Positions 11,150-21,639 of a stretch of 64,000 nucleotides of DNA are shown in pieces. The stretch comes from Girardinichthys multiradiatus (Eukaryota > Chordata > Actinopteri > Cyprinodontiformes > Goodeidae). The notes beneath the pieces are model-generated. The model did no database searches and was not told where the DNA came from. It was given only the letters and a program-made list of their open reading frames with translations. The position numbers and the translations under genes were made by a program. Position 1 is the stretch's first letter, and every line of letters begins with the position of its first letter. The DNA is taken from the NCBI RefSeq assembly GCF_021462225.1, contig NC_061795.1:7502001-7566000 (forward strand). Direction: 5' to 3'.

Positions 11150-11372
11150 GGGAGTGGTGGCCTAGTGGTCAGAGAGCAGGGCATTTTTGTCCTGGAGAGG
11201 CCACAAGCACCTGGGTTTGATTCCCACAGGCTGCCACTCTGGGTCCGTGAGTAAGACCCTTAGCCCCTAAAGGTCCCCTGGGCGCCGCACAATGGCAGCC
11301 CACTGCTCCCTAAGGGATGGGTAAATGCAGAGGATCATTTCTCCTTTGTGAGATCAATAAAATCTAAATCAT
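11150..11372 (+). mobile_element. tRNA-derived SINE
   Basis: The left part is a degenerate tRNA with an A box (TGGCCTAGTGG at about 11156-11166) and a B box (GGTTTGATTCC at 11214-11224), the internal RNA polymerase III promoter. A conserved fish SINE body follows (GGGTCCGTGAGTAAGACCC, then CTGGGCGCCGCA) and then a tail ending AATAAAATC. It depends on a LINE for movement. It is not a working tRNA gene, because the stems are not preserved. Confidence 0.8.
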
Positions 11373-11389
11373 CATAAATAAAGTCTAGA

Positions 11390-12160
11390 TCATTATTATT
11401 ATTATGACTCTGTAAGCCAGCAGTGTATTCTCCTGGGCTGGATGTGGGGAAGCAGTCAATCTCAACCCTTTATGATTGAAATGTTATTGCCCTCAGATGT
11501 GCCATGACAATAACTAGATTGTAGGAATCCCTTGTTAATCAGCATTATGTGCATGAACATTTTATTTAACTAATTTCTGTGATAAATCAGAGGTCCTCAC
11601 TGACAGGAGTTGTTGTTTTAGGCCTTGCTGCTTGATGATGCATTACAAGATGGTAAGAGCAAAGAGCTGCTAAATTAATTTTACATCTTCTTCAGGAGAT
11701 GCCCTCTCCATGTATTCACAACTTCGATGAAGTTACTGAAGTGCTGCTGCATTCACTGCAAACAAAGTCTGAAACAATTAGTTTCTCCATATTTTTTTAA
11801 GGAGCAACAAAGAGGTGGTAGCAACTCTATAATCATTACTTTTAATTATGTATGTGAATAATTTTTTCCAGGGTGCAATGCTAAAACATCTCAAAACTTT
11901 ACTGATCTTTAAACAAGAATGGATTTTTTGATCATGTTCTCTGAGAAGCTAAATTACAACCCCTTTAATATTTGGCTAAATGTGAGTCAGCCAGTTGCAC
12001 CTTAAGCAAAGCCAGTTGTGTGGAAAACTTCCTGTACATCTCTAACTTCGTCTTTTGCAGTGTTGTTGTATCTAATCTGATGCTAGAAGCCATCAATAAG
12101 CTTCTACCATAATTCTATTTAGGTATTTATCGTGGCAGCATCGGTAGAGATCATTGAACT
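11390..12160. other. Intronic AT-rich sequence without recognisable features
   Basis: A short ATT microsatellite lies at about 11393-11405. I see no conserved coding frame or repeat ends. Confidence 0.4.
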
Positions 12161-12329
12161 GGTTGGTTTCCTGTCACAGGCTTTTTAGTAAAGACCATTA
12201 ACTTCCATTGGGTTGCAGTCGGGGCTTTAGAACAGTAGAGAATTGTAAAGTTAACCTCCTTTCTTTTGTCTAATTTTTTATTGGCATCATCTGTTTTCCT
12301 TTGGGATTAACTATTAACTATTTTCATTT

Positions 12330-12730
12330 CATAACTCATTTCCAGGTCTGTTTGGGGTCATTTTCTGGTGGAACAACCAACTGTCCATATTTCAAACATT
12401 TAGCTGTTGATTTAATCCATCTCCTTCATAAATTCATCCTTTGTGCTACGCTCCAGTACCTCTGGCACCGAAACAGCCCTCACTGTATGATGCTACCATT
12501 ACCATGATTGGCAGATAGTACAGTTTTCTTAGATTGAAAATCTCACATTGACTGCTTCAGTTATAGTTTCCGTCAAGGTCAATTGATGTAATCTCCTCTG
12601 ACCATGAAACATTTTTCAGCTTATCCTTGTGGTCAGCTGCATGGTACCTCCTTTGGAGCATGGTCTTCTTTCTTGGTCAGTACCCTTTCGGTCTGCATTT
12701 ATCTATAACATGCCTCACTGTAGATAGTGA
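12330..12730 (-). pseudogene. Decayed Tc1-like transposase remnant
   Basis: On the plus strand the text reads like the reverse complement of a Tc1 transposase gene, for example GTCTGTTTGGGGTCATTTTC and, further on, CTGACCATGAAACATTTTTC. It has many indels and stops, so no frame can be followed for more than a few dozen codons. The terminal repeats are not found. Confidence 0.45.
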
Positions 12731-12899
12731 TGCGGGTGTTGCGGCAGTTTCAGGCGCACTGGGACAACTTTAAACTTCAACAGCTGTTGCGCCCATGTTG
12801 CTCGCAGACATAATTTCGGCCAGACATACTTCCAGCTTGTACCTCTAAGCATACCATTTCTTGTACATTTATACAGCCATGAGTGTCAGTTTTTTTCCG

Positions 12900-13090
12900 T
12901 TTATGTCAGTATTGATTAGTGTTGAAAATGTTACTTTAAAAAAGTAACTAGTTATAGTTACTTCTTCCAAAAAGTAACTGAGTTAGTAACTCAGTTACTG
13001 CACTATCAGAGTAACTAGTTACTAGGCAAAGTAACTATTTAGTTACTTTTTAGAAACTAAATTATGTTACAAGTTGCTGACCAGAAGAAT
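12900..13090. repeat. AGTAACT-rich dispersed repeat
   Basis: Both orientations of the motif AGTAACT/AGTTACT occur more than ten times in about 190 bases, giving strong self-complementarity. Similar AGTTACT-rich segments occur in fish DNA transposons, but I cannot name the family. Confidence 0.5.
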
Positions 13091-14151
13091 CGTGCCTTTT
13101 CTGTTTGCACGGCGTAGGATTGTCAGAGCTCACGCTGGCCGCAGCAGGGCTCAGGGTTGTTAGCCACAAGTGTTGTGGAAGGGTGAGACGATGGAAGGTG
13201 CTTCATAAGGTTGGAGTTGCTGGTCACAGATGTGGATAGTTTCTTTGTTTGCAAATCACACTCACATTTTTGGCTTTAACTTCAGAGAACGTAAAAAATT
13301 GCCTATACTTCCAACTTTTGAACGCTGTCTTTGAATTTACAAGACTCCCCTCCATCGTCTTGTTTCTCTCTTGCTGTTGGTTTACTCTGTCTGTGTGGTG
13401 AAAACCCACCTACCTGATGCCTTCTCAGCCAATCAGCGTCACGTGTTCTGCTATATGTCACTACAGAAATATAGCGAGAACCCCCATGTCCTGCATCATT
13501 AGAAGCGAGAACCAGAGAAAAAGCTATTTCATGGATAATTAGTTTGTGCATTTGTATACTTTCCATAAAATATTCTTTTTGCTGGTTATTTTGAACAGTT
13601 TTTCATTGATCATTCCTTTTTTCAAAAACATCCCTCAGTTGGAGACAAAAGGATACAATTTAGCATGATTTCTTTTCTTTATATTGATTTTGTGCTGTGC
13701 AACACGATACATTTTGATGATACACATGGTAAATGTCATGACCAAAGGCAAAAACATATGCAGAGGAAGTCGTTTAATAGAAATCAGCACTTTTATTTGA
13801 CCAATTTGCTTCAACTGATTGAGTCCAAATTTGCTGCAGTTATAGTCAAGATATTGATGAATACAACCCGAGGCTTCTCCTAGAATTTCAAAAGGATTTT
13901 CATGGTGTTTTGCAATGTTAATTTAACATTTTTGGCAAGGCTAACAAAATTGATTATTTCTTTGTTTAATCACAAATAAATCCGACATAGTAACAGTTGC
14001 AGTAGTGGTCTCACTGGAAATATGTTATTTTATGTCTTATCTTTACAGAGGTACCAACAATTTGCATTTAGACTTTATAACTGTGGAGCTATACTTGATT
14101 TATGTCAGTTGTATAATTATAGGCAGAAATTGTTCTAAAACCCCTCAGGGC
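13091..14151. other. Unassigned sequence
   Basis: I see no protein domain, RNA gene or clear element end. The short open frames have no recognisable motif. Confidence 0.4.
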
Positions 14152-14691
14152 TTGAAGGGAACATATCATGCTTTCAAATCCTTCCTTTTCACCCACAGAT
14201 CATTCAGTTGTGGTCTATATAAAGTGAAAATGCAATGCTTCGATCTGAGTTCCTGAGTTATTATAGCTCCACAGGCTCCTCTTTTACCCCTGTTCCAGGG
14301 TGCATCTGAGAGGATCTCGTTTTGGTGCCGTCTCTTTAAATGTTCTTTAAATGCTATTGGGGCACTTCACGTCCCACCACCCTTCAGGTCAAAGAGCGCT
14401 CCACTTTAACCCTTTTGGCCATTTTTGTAGATAATATTATCTAGCACTGCTGAAATAAGAGAAAAACGGCAAAAACAAAGTAAAACTGTTAATGCAATTA
14501 TACTATTCAGTACAGTTATGTCCTCAAGGAGCTAAAAGCAGCACACAGCGCTGACATTAGTAGAAGGTACGAAGCTACTGCTATCAAAGCAGTGTTTAGG
14601 ACGTCATATCAACACACAATAAATTCATGTGTAAAATAAAGTTTGTTTAAAGTTTTTATTTTAGCGTTATTCGTAGCTTACCGGTTTGTTG
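14152..14691 (-). mobile_element. Kolobok-like fragment, inverted partial copy
   Basis: The outer end reads TTGAAGGGAACATATCATG, a near match to the TTAAAGGGGACATATCATG terminus at 16574. The reverse complement aligns along about 540 bases with 18974-19518. It includes the GGTAAGCT donor-like site near 14685 but lacks the THAP-like exon, because it is cut where LINE sequence begins. Confidence 0.55.
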
Positions 14692-14706
14692 TGTCTGTTG
14701 GTTCCA

Positions 14707-14893
14707 TCAACACAGTGTTTCCCAGGTGGATTCTTATAAATACCTGGGAATACAAATAGAAAATAATCTGACATGGCATGCTCAGATTGACTATGTCTGG
14801 ACTGGGATCCAGCAGCGACTGCACTTCCTCCGCAGGCCGAGGGCCTTCAGTGTCAGTCAAAAGGTGATGCTGCTCTTTTACCATGCCGTAATA
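14707..14893 (+). mobile_element. LINE (CR1/L2/Rex1-type) C-terminal fragment, left part
   Basis: A frame reads YKYLGIQIENNLTWHAQID and then LHFLRRPRAFSVSQKVM, the region after the reverse transcriptase palm in CR1/L2-group LINEs. Tc1 copy B interrupts it at 14894, and traces continue at 16508-16560. Confidence 0.65.
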
Positions 14894-14895
14894 TA

Positions 14896-16505
14896 CAGGT
14901 CCTTCTCAAAATATTAGCATATTGTGATAAAGTTAATTATTTTCCATAATGTCATGATGAAAATTTAATATTCATATATTTTAGATTCATTGCACACTAA
15001 CTGAAATATTTCAGGTCTTTTATTGTCTTAATACGGATGATTTTGGCATACAGCTCATGAAAACCCAAAATTCCTATCTCACAAAATTAGCATATTTCAT
15101 CCGACCAATAAAAGAAAAGTGTTTTTAATACAAAAAACGTCAACCTTCAAATAATCATGCACAGTTATGCACTCAATACTTGGTCGGGAATCCTTTGGCA
15201 GAAATGACTGCTTCAATGCGGCGTGGCATGGAGGCAATCAGCCTGTGGCACTGCTGAGGTCTTATGGAGGCCCAGGATGCTTCGATAGCGGCCTTTAGCT
15301 CATCCAGAGTGTTGGGTCTTGAGTCTCTCAACGTTCTCTTCACAATATCCCACAGATTCTCTATGGGTTTCAGGTCTGGAGAGTTGGCAGGCCAATTGAG
15401 CACAGTGATACCATGGTCGGTAAACCATTTACCAGTGGTTGTGGCACTGTGAGCAGGTGCCAGGTCGTGCTGAAAAATAAAATCTTCATCTCCATAAAGC
15501 TTTTCAGCAGATGGAAGCATGAAGTGCTCCAAAATCTCCTGATAGCTAGCTGCATTGACCCTGCCCTTGATAAAACACAGTGGACCAACACCAGCAGCTG
15601 ACACGGCACCCCAGACCATCACTGACTGTGGGTACTTGACACTGGACTTCTGGGATTTTGGCATTTCCTTCTCCCCAGTCTTCCTCCAGACTCTGGCACC
15701 TTGATTTCCGAATGACATGCAGAATTTGCTTTCATCCGAAAAAAGTACTTTGGACCACTGAGCAACAGTCCAGTGCTGCTTCTCTGTAGCCCAGGTCAGG
15801 CGCTTCTGCCGCTGTTTCTGGTTCAAAAGTGGCTTGACCTGGGGAATGCGGCACCTGTAGCCCATTTCCTGCACACGCCTGTGCACGGTGGCTCTGGATG
15901 TTTCTACTCCAGACTCAGTCCACTGCTTCCGCAGGTCCCCCAAGGTCTGGAATCGGCCATTCTCCACAATCTTCCTCAGGGTCCGGTCACCTCTTCTCGT
16001 TGTGCAGCGTTTTCTGCCACACTTTTTCCTTCCCACAGACTTCCCACTGAGGTGCCTTGATACAGCACTCTGGGAACAGCCTATTCATTCAGAAATTTCT
16101 TTCTGTGTCTTACCCTCTTGCTTGAGGGTGTCAATAGTGGCCTTCTGGACAGCAGTCAGGTCGGCAGTCTTACCCATGATTGGGGTTTTGAGTGATGAAC
16201 CAAGCTGGGAGTTTTAAAGGCCTCAGGAATCTTTTGCAGGTGTTTAGAGTTAACTCGTTGATTCAGATGATTAGGTTCATAGCTCGTTTAGAGACCATTT
16301 TAATGATTTGCTAATTTTGTGAGATAGGAATTTTGGGTTTTCATGAGCTGTATGCCAAAATCATCCGTATTAAGACAATAAAAGACCTGAAATATTTCAG
16401 TTAGTGTGCAATGAATCTAAAATATATGAAGGTTAAATTTTCATCATGACATTATGGAAATTAATGAACTTTATCACAATATGCTAATATTTTGAGAAGG
16501 ACCTG
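14896..16505 (-). mobile_element. Tc1-like DD34E transposon, copy B (both ends intact)
   Basis: The 1610-bp element has matching inverted termini (CAGGTCCTTCTCAAAATATT at the left and its complement at the right). It is flanked by TA at 14894-14895 and 16506-16507, and inserted into a LINE fragment. Confidence 0.94.
15173..16177 (-). pseudogene. Tc1 DD34E transposase, nonsense at codon 31 (copy B)
   Basis: The 334-codon frame starts at the ATG at 16177 and ends FPTKY. Arg31 is replaced by TGA (16085-16087), in the first helix-turn-helix. Downstream the frame is fully open for 287 codons from an internal Met. The triad is present in FSDESKF, QHDLAPAH and the PIENLW motif, with 34-residue spacing; Asn is changed to Lys just before the Glu (DLKPIEN). 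Copy D carries the same nonsense codon and the same Lys-to-Asn change in VENGRF, so the two are sisters. Internal initiation would lose the first DNA-binding helices, so autonomous activity is unlikely. Confidence 0.9.
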
Positions 16506-16507
16506 TA

Positions 16508-16573
16508 GAGCATCATCAGGAGATCCTTCCTGTCCACAGCCATCAGCATCTAATGTCTTTCTATTTTAATCTG
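16508..16573 (+). mobile_element. LINE fragment, right part after Tc1 copy B
   Basis: A short continuation of the fragment that ends at 14893. It was separated by the Tc1 insertion and runs up to the TTAAAGGGG motif at 16574. Confidence 0.35.
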
Positions 16574-16886
16574 TTAAAGGGGACATATCATGTAAAATTC
16601 AAATTTAATTCGAAAAATGGAAAAGATATTATATATTAATCCCAAAGGGAAATGAAATGTTGTTGTAGCTCATATTATACAGATTTCTTCAGAGAGCTGT
16701 TGTATAGGCTGTACAAAACCTGCAGAGACTACTTGTGTGAGATACTCAGCATTTTGCATCTCCTATTCCATCAACTGTCTTCCATTTTGTTACATTGTCA
16801 ATTTAAAATGTGATAGAAATATCTTGTTTTATTGTCTTTCTTTCATCAGTGTTATAAATTCTATAGTAGAGGTTACTAAAACTATA

Positions 16887-18496
16887 CAGGTCCTTCTCAA
16901 AATATTAGCATATTGTGATAAAGTTAATTGTTTTCCATAATGTAATGATGAAAATTTAACATTCATATATTTTAGATTCATTGCACACTAACTGAAATAT
17001 TTCAAGTCTTTTATTGTCTTAATACAGATGATTGTGGCATACAGCTCATGAAAACCCAAAATTCCTATCTCACAAAATTAGCATATTTCATCCGACCAAT
17101 GAAAGAAAAGTGTTTTTAATACAAAAAACGTCAACCTTCAAATAATCATGTACAGTTATGCACTCAATACTTGGTCGGGAATCCTTTGGCAGAAATGACT
17201 GCTTCAATGCGGCGTGGCATGGAGGCAATCAGCCTGTGGCACTGCTGAGGTCTTATGGAGGCCCAGGATGCTTCGATAGCGGCCTTTAGCTCATCCAGAG
17301 TGTTGGGTCTTGAGTCTCTCAACGTTGTCTTCACAATATCCCACAGATTCTCTATGGGGTTCAGGTCAGGAGAGTTGGCAGGCCAATTGAGCACAGTGAT
17401 ACCATGGTCAGTAAACCATTTACCAGTGGTTTTGGCACTGTGAGCAGGTGCCAGGTCGTGCTAAAAAATGAAATCTTCATCTCCATAAAGCTTTTCAGCA
17501 GATGGAAGCATGAAGTGCTCCAAAATCTCCTGATAGCTAGCTGCATTGACCCTGCCCTTGATAAAACACAGTGGACCAACACCAGCAGCTGACACGGCGG
17601 CCCAGACCATCACTGACTGTGGGTACTTGTCACTGGACTTCTGGCATTTTGGCATTTCCTTCTCCCCAGTCTTCCTTCAGACTCTGGCACCTTGATTTCC
17701 GAATGACATGCAGAATTTGCTTTCATCCGAAAAAAGTACTTTGGACCACTGAGCAACAGTCCAGTGCTGCTTCTCTGTAGCCCAGGTCAGGCGCTTCTGC
17801 CGCTGTTTCTGGTTCAAAAGTGGCTTGACCTGGGGAATGCGGCACCTGTAGCCCATTTCCTGCACACGCCTGTGCACGGTGGCTCTGGATGTTTCTACTC
17901 CAGATTCAGTCCACTGCTTCTGCAGGTCCCCCAAGGTCTGGAATCGGCCCTTCTCCACAATCTTCCTCAGGGTCCGGTCACCTCTTCTCGTTGTGCAGCG
18001 TTTTCTGCCACACTTTTTCCTTCCCACAGACTTCCCACTGAGGTGCCTTGATACAGCACTCTGGGAACAGCCTATTCGTTCAGAAATTCATTTCTTTGTC
18101 TTACCCTCTTGATTGAGGGTGTCAATAGTGGCCTTCTGGACAGCAGTCAGGTCGGCAGTCTTACCCATGATTGGGGTTTTGAGTGATGAACCAGGCTGGG
18201 AGTTTTAAAGGCCTCAGGAATCTTTTGCAGGTGTTTAGAGTTAACTCGTTGATTCAGATGATTAGGTTCATAGCTCGTTTAGAGACCCTTTTAATGATAT
18301 GCTAATTTTGTGAGATAGGAATTTTAGGTTTTCATGAGCTGTATGCCAAAATCATCCGTATTAAGACATTAAAAGACCTGAAATATTTCAGTTAGTGTGC
18401 AATGAATCTAAAATATATGAATGTTAAATTTTCATTATTACATTATGGAAAATAATTAACTTTATCACAATATGCTAATATTTTGAGAAGGACCTG
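16887..18496 (-). mobile_element. Tc1-like DD34E transposon, copy C (both ends intact)
   Basis: The 1610-bp element has the same termini as copies B and D. It is flanked by TA at 16885-16886 and 18497-18498. Confidence 0.94.
17164..18168 (-). pseudogene. Tc1 DD34E transposase with three nonsense codons (copy C)
   Basis: The reading frame keeps its full 335-codon length from the ATG at 18168, with no net indel. It is broken by stops at codon 27 (18088-18090), codon 164 (17677-17679, Trp to stop after GARV) and codon 236 (17461-17463, Gln to stop just before HDLAPAH). The triad residues themselves can still be read in the flanking open segments. This is the most degraded of the four copies and cannot make a full transposase. 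Confidence 0.92.
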
Positions 18497-18682
18497 TATA
18501 TAAATAGGGGTGGGGAATTTAAATCACAACTTTTTGAACTTTTTCTACAATTCTACCCTTTTCTACAATTCTACCCTTAACTGTTACATCACAGTATTGG
18601 CTACAGAACAGCTAAATAAAGTCATGAACCTCCGGCTGATCAATTTCTCGCTGCGTTTTTTTTTTTAAGTCCAACCTCAAAT

Positions 18683-18976
18683 ATGACGAAGCTGCAAGTG
18701 GATAAGTTTGAATCTTTGGTTGTTGGGTGTATTAACCCACACAATTCATTACACCATCACCCAGCATCAGAACCTCCTCAAAGTGCATGGTTAAATTTTA
18801 TTCTTCATAGAAATGTATCCACATCACTGGAGAAATTCCTCTTCGTCTACGCGAAGCACTTTAAGGACCAATTCTTCAGCAACCTCCTCCAGAATCAAGA
18901 AAGATTTGCTATAAGACTTCATCTGATTAAGGGGTCAGTTCCTTCTGTCTATGAAAACGGCAAACGCAGCAAAGCG
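18683..18976 (+). pseudogene. THAP-like zinc-finger exon
   Basis: The frame starts MTKLQVDKFESLVVGC and contains GCINPHNSLHHHP, AWLNFIL and AKHFKDQFFSN. This resembles the THAP DNA-binding domain, which has C2CH zinc ligands, an AW-x-x-F/I core and a conserved C-x-x-HF segment. The Cys expected before the xxHF motif reads Tyr-Ala here, and the first Cys of the CxxxC pair is missing, so zinc binding is probably lost. The frame runs to a GGTAAGC donor-like site at about 18976, and an acceptor-like TTGTTTCAG follows at about 19193-19201. It lies within the Kolobok-like span. It could instead be a decayed host THAP gene copy. Confidence 0.5.
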
Positions 18977-19599
18977 GTAAGCTGCAAATAACGCTAAAAT
19001 AAAAACTTTAAACAAACTTTATTTTACACATGAATTTATTGCGTGTTGATATGACGTCCTAAACACTGTTTTGAGAGCAGTAGCATCGTACCTTCTACTA
19101 ATGTTAGCGCTGTGTGCTGCTCCTTGAGGACATAACTGTACTGAATAGTATAATTGCATTAACAGTTTCACTTTGTTTTTGCAGTTTTTCTCTTGTTTCA
19201 GCACCGCTAGATAATTGTATCTCTGCTATCAAACTACAAAAATGGCTAAGAGTTAAAGTGGAGCACTCTTTGACCTGGAGGGGGTGGGGCTTGAAGTGCC
19301 TCAATAGCATTTAAAGAGACCGCACCGAATTCAGTTGCTCTCAGACGCACCTCAGAATAGGGGTAAAAGATGAGTCTGTGGAGCTAAAATAATTAGTATT
19401 TAATTAGTAATAATAAGGAATTCCGACCAAAGCATTCAAGTTCCACTTTATATAGATCACAACTGAATGATTTAAGTGTGAAAAAGAAGGATTGAAAAGC
19501 ATGATATGCCGCTTTTATGAGTTGTCTCGTCAGATTCACCCACCTTAGCTCCTCCAGCATTATCATGGTCCTCTTGGCAGCTTCTCTGGTTGATGCTTA

Positions 19600-19830
19600 A
19601 CTTGCCAAGCCTGTCAGTTTAGGTTGGCCTCCATGTTTTGGTAGGTCTGTAGTTGGTCCATCCTCTTGCCATGTTCAGATGATGGATTGAACAGAGCTCT
19701 GTGAGATGTTCAAAGCTTGGGATATTGTTGTTAGAACCTAACTCTGCCATCAAACGTCTCCACAATACTTTTGTGTTGTAGTTTATAACGGATGCACCTA
19801 TCATGTCCAAATGTCCTTTTAATCCCAGAG
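19600..19830 (-). mobile_element. Tc1-like remnant
   Basis: The plus-strand text GATGATGGATTGAACAGAGC, then GAGATGTTCAAAGCTTGGGA, is typical of the reverse complement of an old Tc1-type element found widely in fish. No frame and no termini survive. Confidence 0.4.
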
Positions 19831-20663
19831 GAAGCTTCTGGTACTCTATGGTAACTTTAGTGCAATTTTAACACCAATAGCAAACGATCGCTGAGTAACT
19901 TAGTAAAAAATCCAAAACAAGGAAGGCTGGTGTGCTTTATCATTTGCGGCCTAACAATTTTTTTTTTTTGATTCTATAAAAACTGCATTCACTATTTTAA
20001 ACCAAGCAGAATGCTGTCAGCTTGTTCACGTTGAGAATGTAAATTATGCTTTTTTTAGCATTTGCATGTTTACCAGGCATAATGATCTAATATAGTCAGT
20101 GTAAAAGTGAGTGTGAAGGTTTATGAGCATTGATTCTATTTTAGACTTTAGGCTTGTGTTGCTGCCATCAACAACTTGGCTGAATACGTTTAAGATAAGA
20201 TAAACACTACTTCTAATGCAGATAACCAGAAACATGATATTCCTGTTTTCCTCTCTGTTTTATCACTGTGCAAATATATCAATACATTTTAAAGATACTC
20301 CCCTGTGTATTATTTGGAAAGAGCAGTTATCATGAATTGCTTCCTGTGTCTTTCGCCAATAATCAATTAGACGTGCCTGATTTAATCTCTGTCAAGCTGC
20401 ACTTCTGGGCATTTTGGCCATTTGACTGCCATACCACCCTTCTACTGTGAAGGTCTGAATGCCTTTTTGTACTGTTTCACTGATGTAACCTTTGGTCAGA
20501 CTGCCTTTTGTTTAATCTGTTTTCTCCTGTTTATGTGCTTGAGTTACTTTTTAGGTACGTATATTTTGTTTTTGTTTAGTTAGGTAAGTTAAAAATTAGA
20601 TTTTCATTAGGGTTGTTTTGTTTGTTATGGTGGCTCGAGCTCTCCCTGAAGCTAAATATCACT
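19831..20663. other. Unassigned sequence
   Basis: A poly-T run lies near 19960. No gene or element end is recognisable up to the retroviral target duplication at 20664. Confidence 0.4.
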
Positions 20664-20667
20664 ATGT

Positions 20668-20953
20668 TATTGAAGCCGTCTCTGCTTCCCCGGGTCCGTT
20701 GATTTGGGTATAGGTTTCAAAGAGTGAAATAAACACAAGTACAATCTACTTATGTTCGCCTCTGCAGAGTGAGAGATGGAGAGCCAAGCAGCTGCTTCTC
20801 ACTCCCTATGTTTTCACTCCCCTAGGCCCCTTCTATGCTTTACTCCCTAAGTTTGACCCCCCTATTTCCACACATTCTAGTTACACACATAGATAGTTTA
20901 TATTACACACATAGATAGTTTATATTACACACATAGATAGTTTATATTCTACA
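20668..20953 (-). repeat. 3' LTR of the endogenous retrovirus (207-bp internal deletion)
   Basis: This 286-bp LTR matches the 471-bp partner at 25558-26028 but lacks 207 bp, at a 3-bp TGC microhomology. It also carries three copies of a 22-bp unit (20883-20948) against two in the partner. The arithmetic closes exactly: 471 minus 207 plus 22 is 286. Confidence 0.88.
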
Positions 20954-20964
20954 ATTCCCCTTTT
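20954..20964 (-). promoter_or_regulatory. Polypurine tract
   Basis: In element sense the bases read AAAAGGGGAAT directly before the 3' LTR, the expected place and composition for plus-strand priming. Confidence 0.7.
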
Positions 20965-21083
20965 GAACTCTCATAAAAGAGTTCACAATCTAAAATGTCC
21001 TTCTAAAAATAAGTAGAAATAAGTAAAAATATTACTGTACCACCTGTAAAAGAAAAAATCATTAAAAACATGCATGCATCATA

Positions 21084-21401
21084 TTATGCGTCCATGAATT
21101 CACACTCTGAGTCCTTATCCTGTTTATAGTCAATTTGCAACAGTGGCATCGTTATCTTTGGATCCTTCTGCTCAATTGCAGAGGTGATGAGGCGCACCAT
21201 CAGAGAACGAATGCATGGGACACAGCAACATCTACAGGTCACCATTATAGCCACAAATACTGCAATGGAAATCATAACCTGAAAAAGATACAGAAACATC
21301 AAAATGTAATATAAAATATAAAATGTTCGCCAAACGGTTTCTTCTGGGGTGGGAGGGAAGCTCCACCACTCCCAGTGAGAGAGAAACTCAATCACTTCCA
21401 C
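21084..21401 (-). pseudogene. Retroviral envelope C-terminal tail (transmembrane segment)
   Basis: A frame of about 105 codons ends just before the 3' LTR. It has a hydrophobic stretch (about residues 27-55), then a Cys-rich CRCCCVPCIRSL turn and a charged cytoplasmic tail ending in EFMDA. A membrane span followed by palmitoylatable cysteines is typical of the end of a retroviral transmembrane subunit. The surface subunit, fusion region and ectodomain are missing, so it cannot mediate entry. The N-terminal residues before the membrane span may be read-through of non-env sequence. Identity as env is inferred from position and the membrane-Cys pattern. Confidence 0.6.
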
Positions 21402-21427
21402 CTTTTCTTCTGCTGTTCTTTCTTCTC

Positions 21428-21600
21428 TTCAGCTCCCAGGTGTAGACTGACCTGGAGCCTTGCATTCTCACACCTGGGGATTATTCTGCCCCTTCAGTGG
21501 TGTGAGAAATATGATCTTCAGCTCTCAGGTGTAGACTGACCTAGAGCTAATTTCTCTCACCCGGGGATTATTCTGCCCCTTCTTGGGTGAGAGAAGTGAG
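21428..21600 (-). repeat. 89-bp tandem duplication with paired hairpins
   Basis: Two units (21428-21516 and 21517-about 21600) share the core GGGGATTATTCTGCCCC. Each folds into a hairpin: 21466-21507 with a 9-bp outer stem plus GGGG/CCCC, and 21553-21594 with a 10-bp outer stem plus GGGG/CCCC. The outer stems differ in sequence but both still pair. It lies between the integrase end and the env remnant. Confidence 0.75.
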
Positions 21601-21639
21601 ATTGTCTTCTCCTGTGTTTTCGCTCAGATCCTCCTGGAC

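Larger units (their letters stand above)
16574..19518 (+). mobile_element. Kolobok-like DNA transposon, decayed, interrupted by Tc1 copy C
   Basis: The left end is TTAAAGGGGACATATCATG. About 2.9 kb downstream, 19500-19518 reads CATGATATGCCGCTTTTAT, a diverged inverted match. TTAAAGGRR termini with a TTAA target are known for the Kolobok superfamily (T2 elements of frogs). Several Kolobok elements encode THAP DNA-binding domains, and a THAP-like exon lies inside at 18683. Removing Tc1 copy C leaves about 1.3 kb, so the catalytic region is absent. The superfamily assignment is an inference from the termini plus the THAP domain. Confidence 0.45.

Noticed and set aside
11150..11230. A functional tRNA gene
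   Set aside because: A and B boxes are present, but the stems are degenerate and the SINE body follows directly.
20883..20948. CRISPR-like array of 22-bp repeats
   Set aside because: The units are contiguous without spacers and lie in a retroviral LTR.
21084..21401. A complete host membrane-protein gene
   Set aside because: Position before the 3' LTR and the Cys-rich tail after the membrane span fit a truncated env better.
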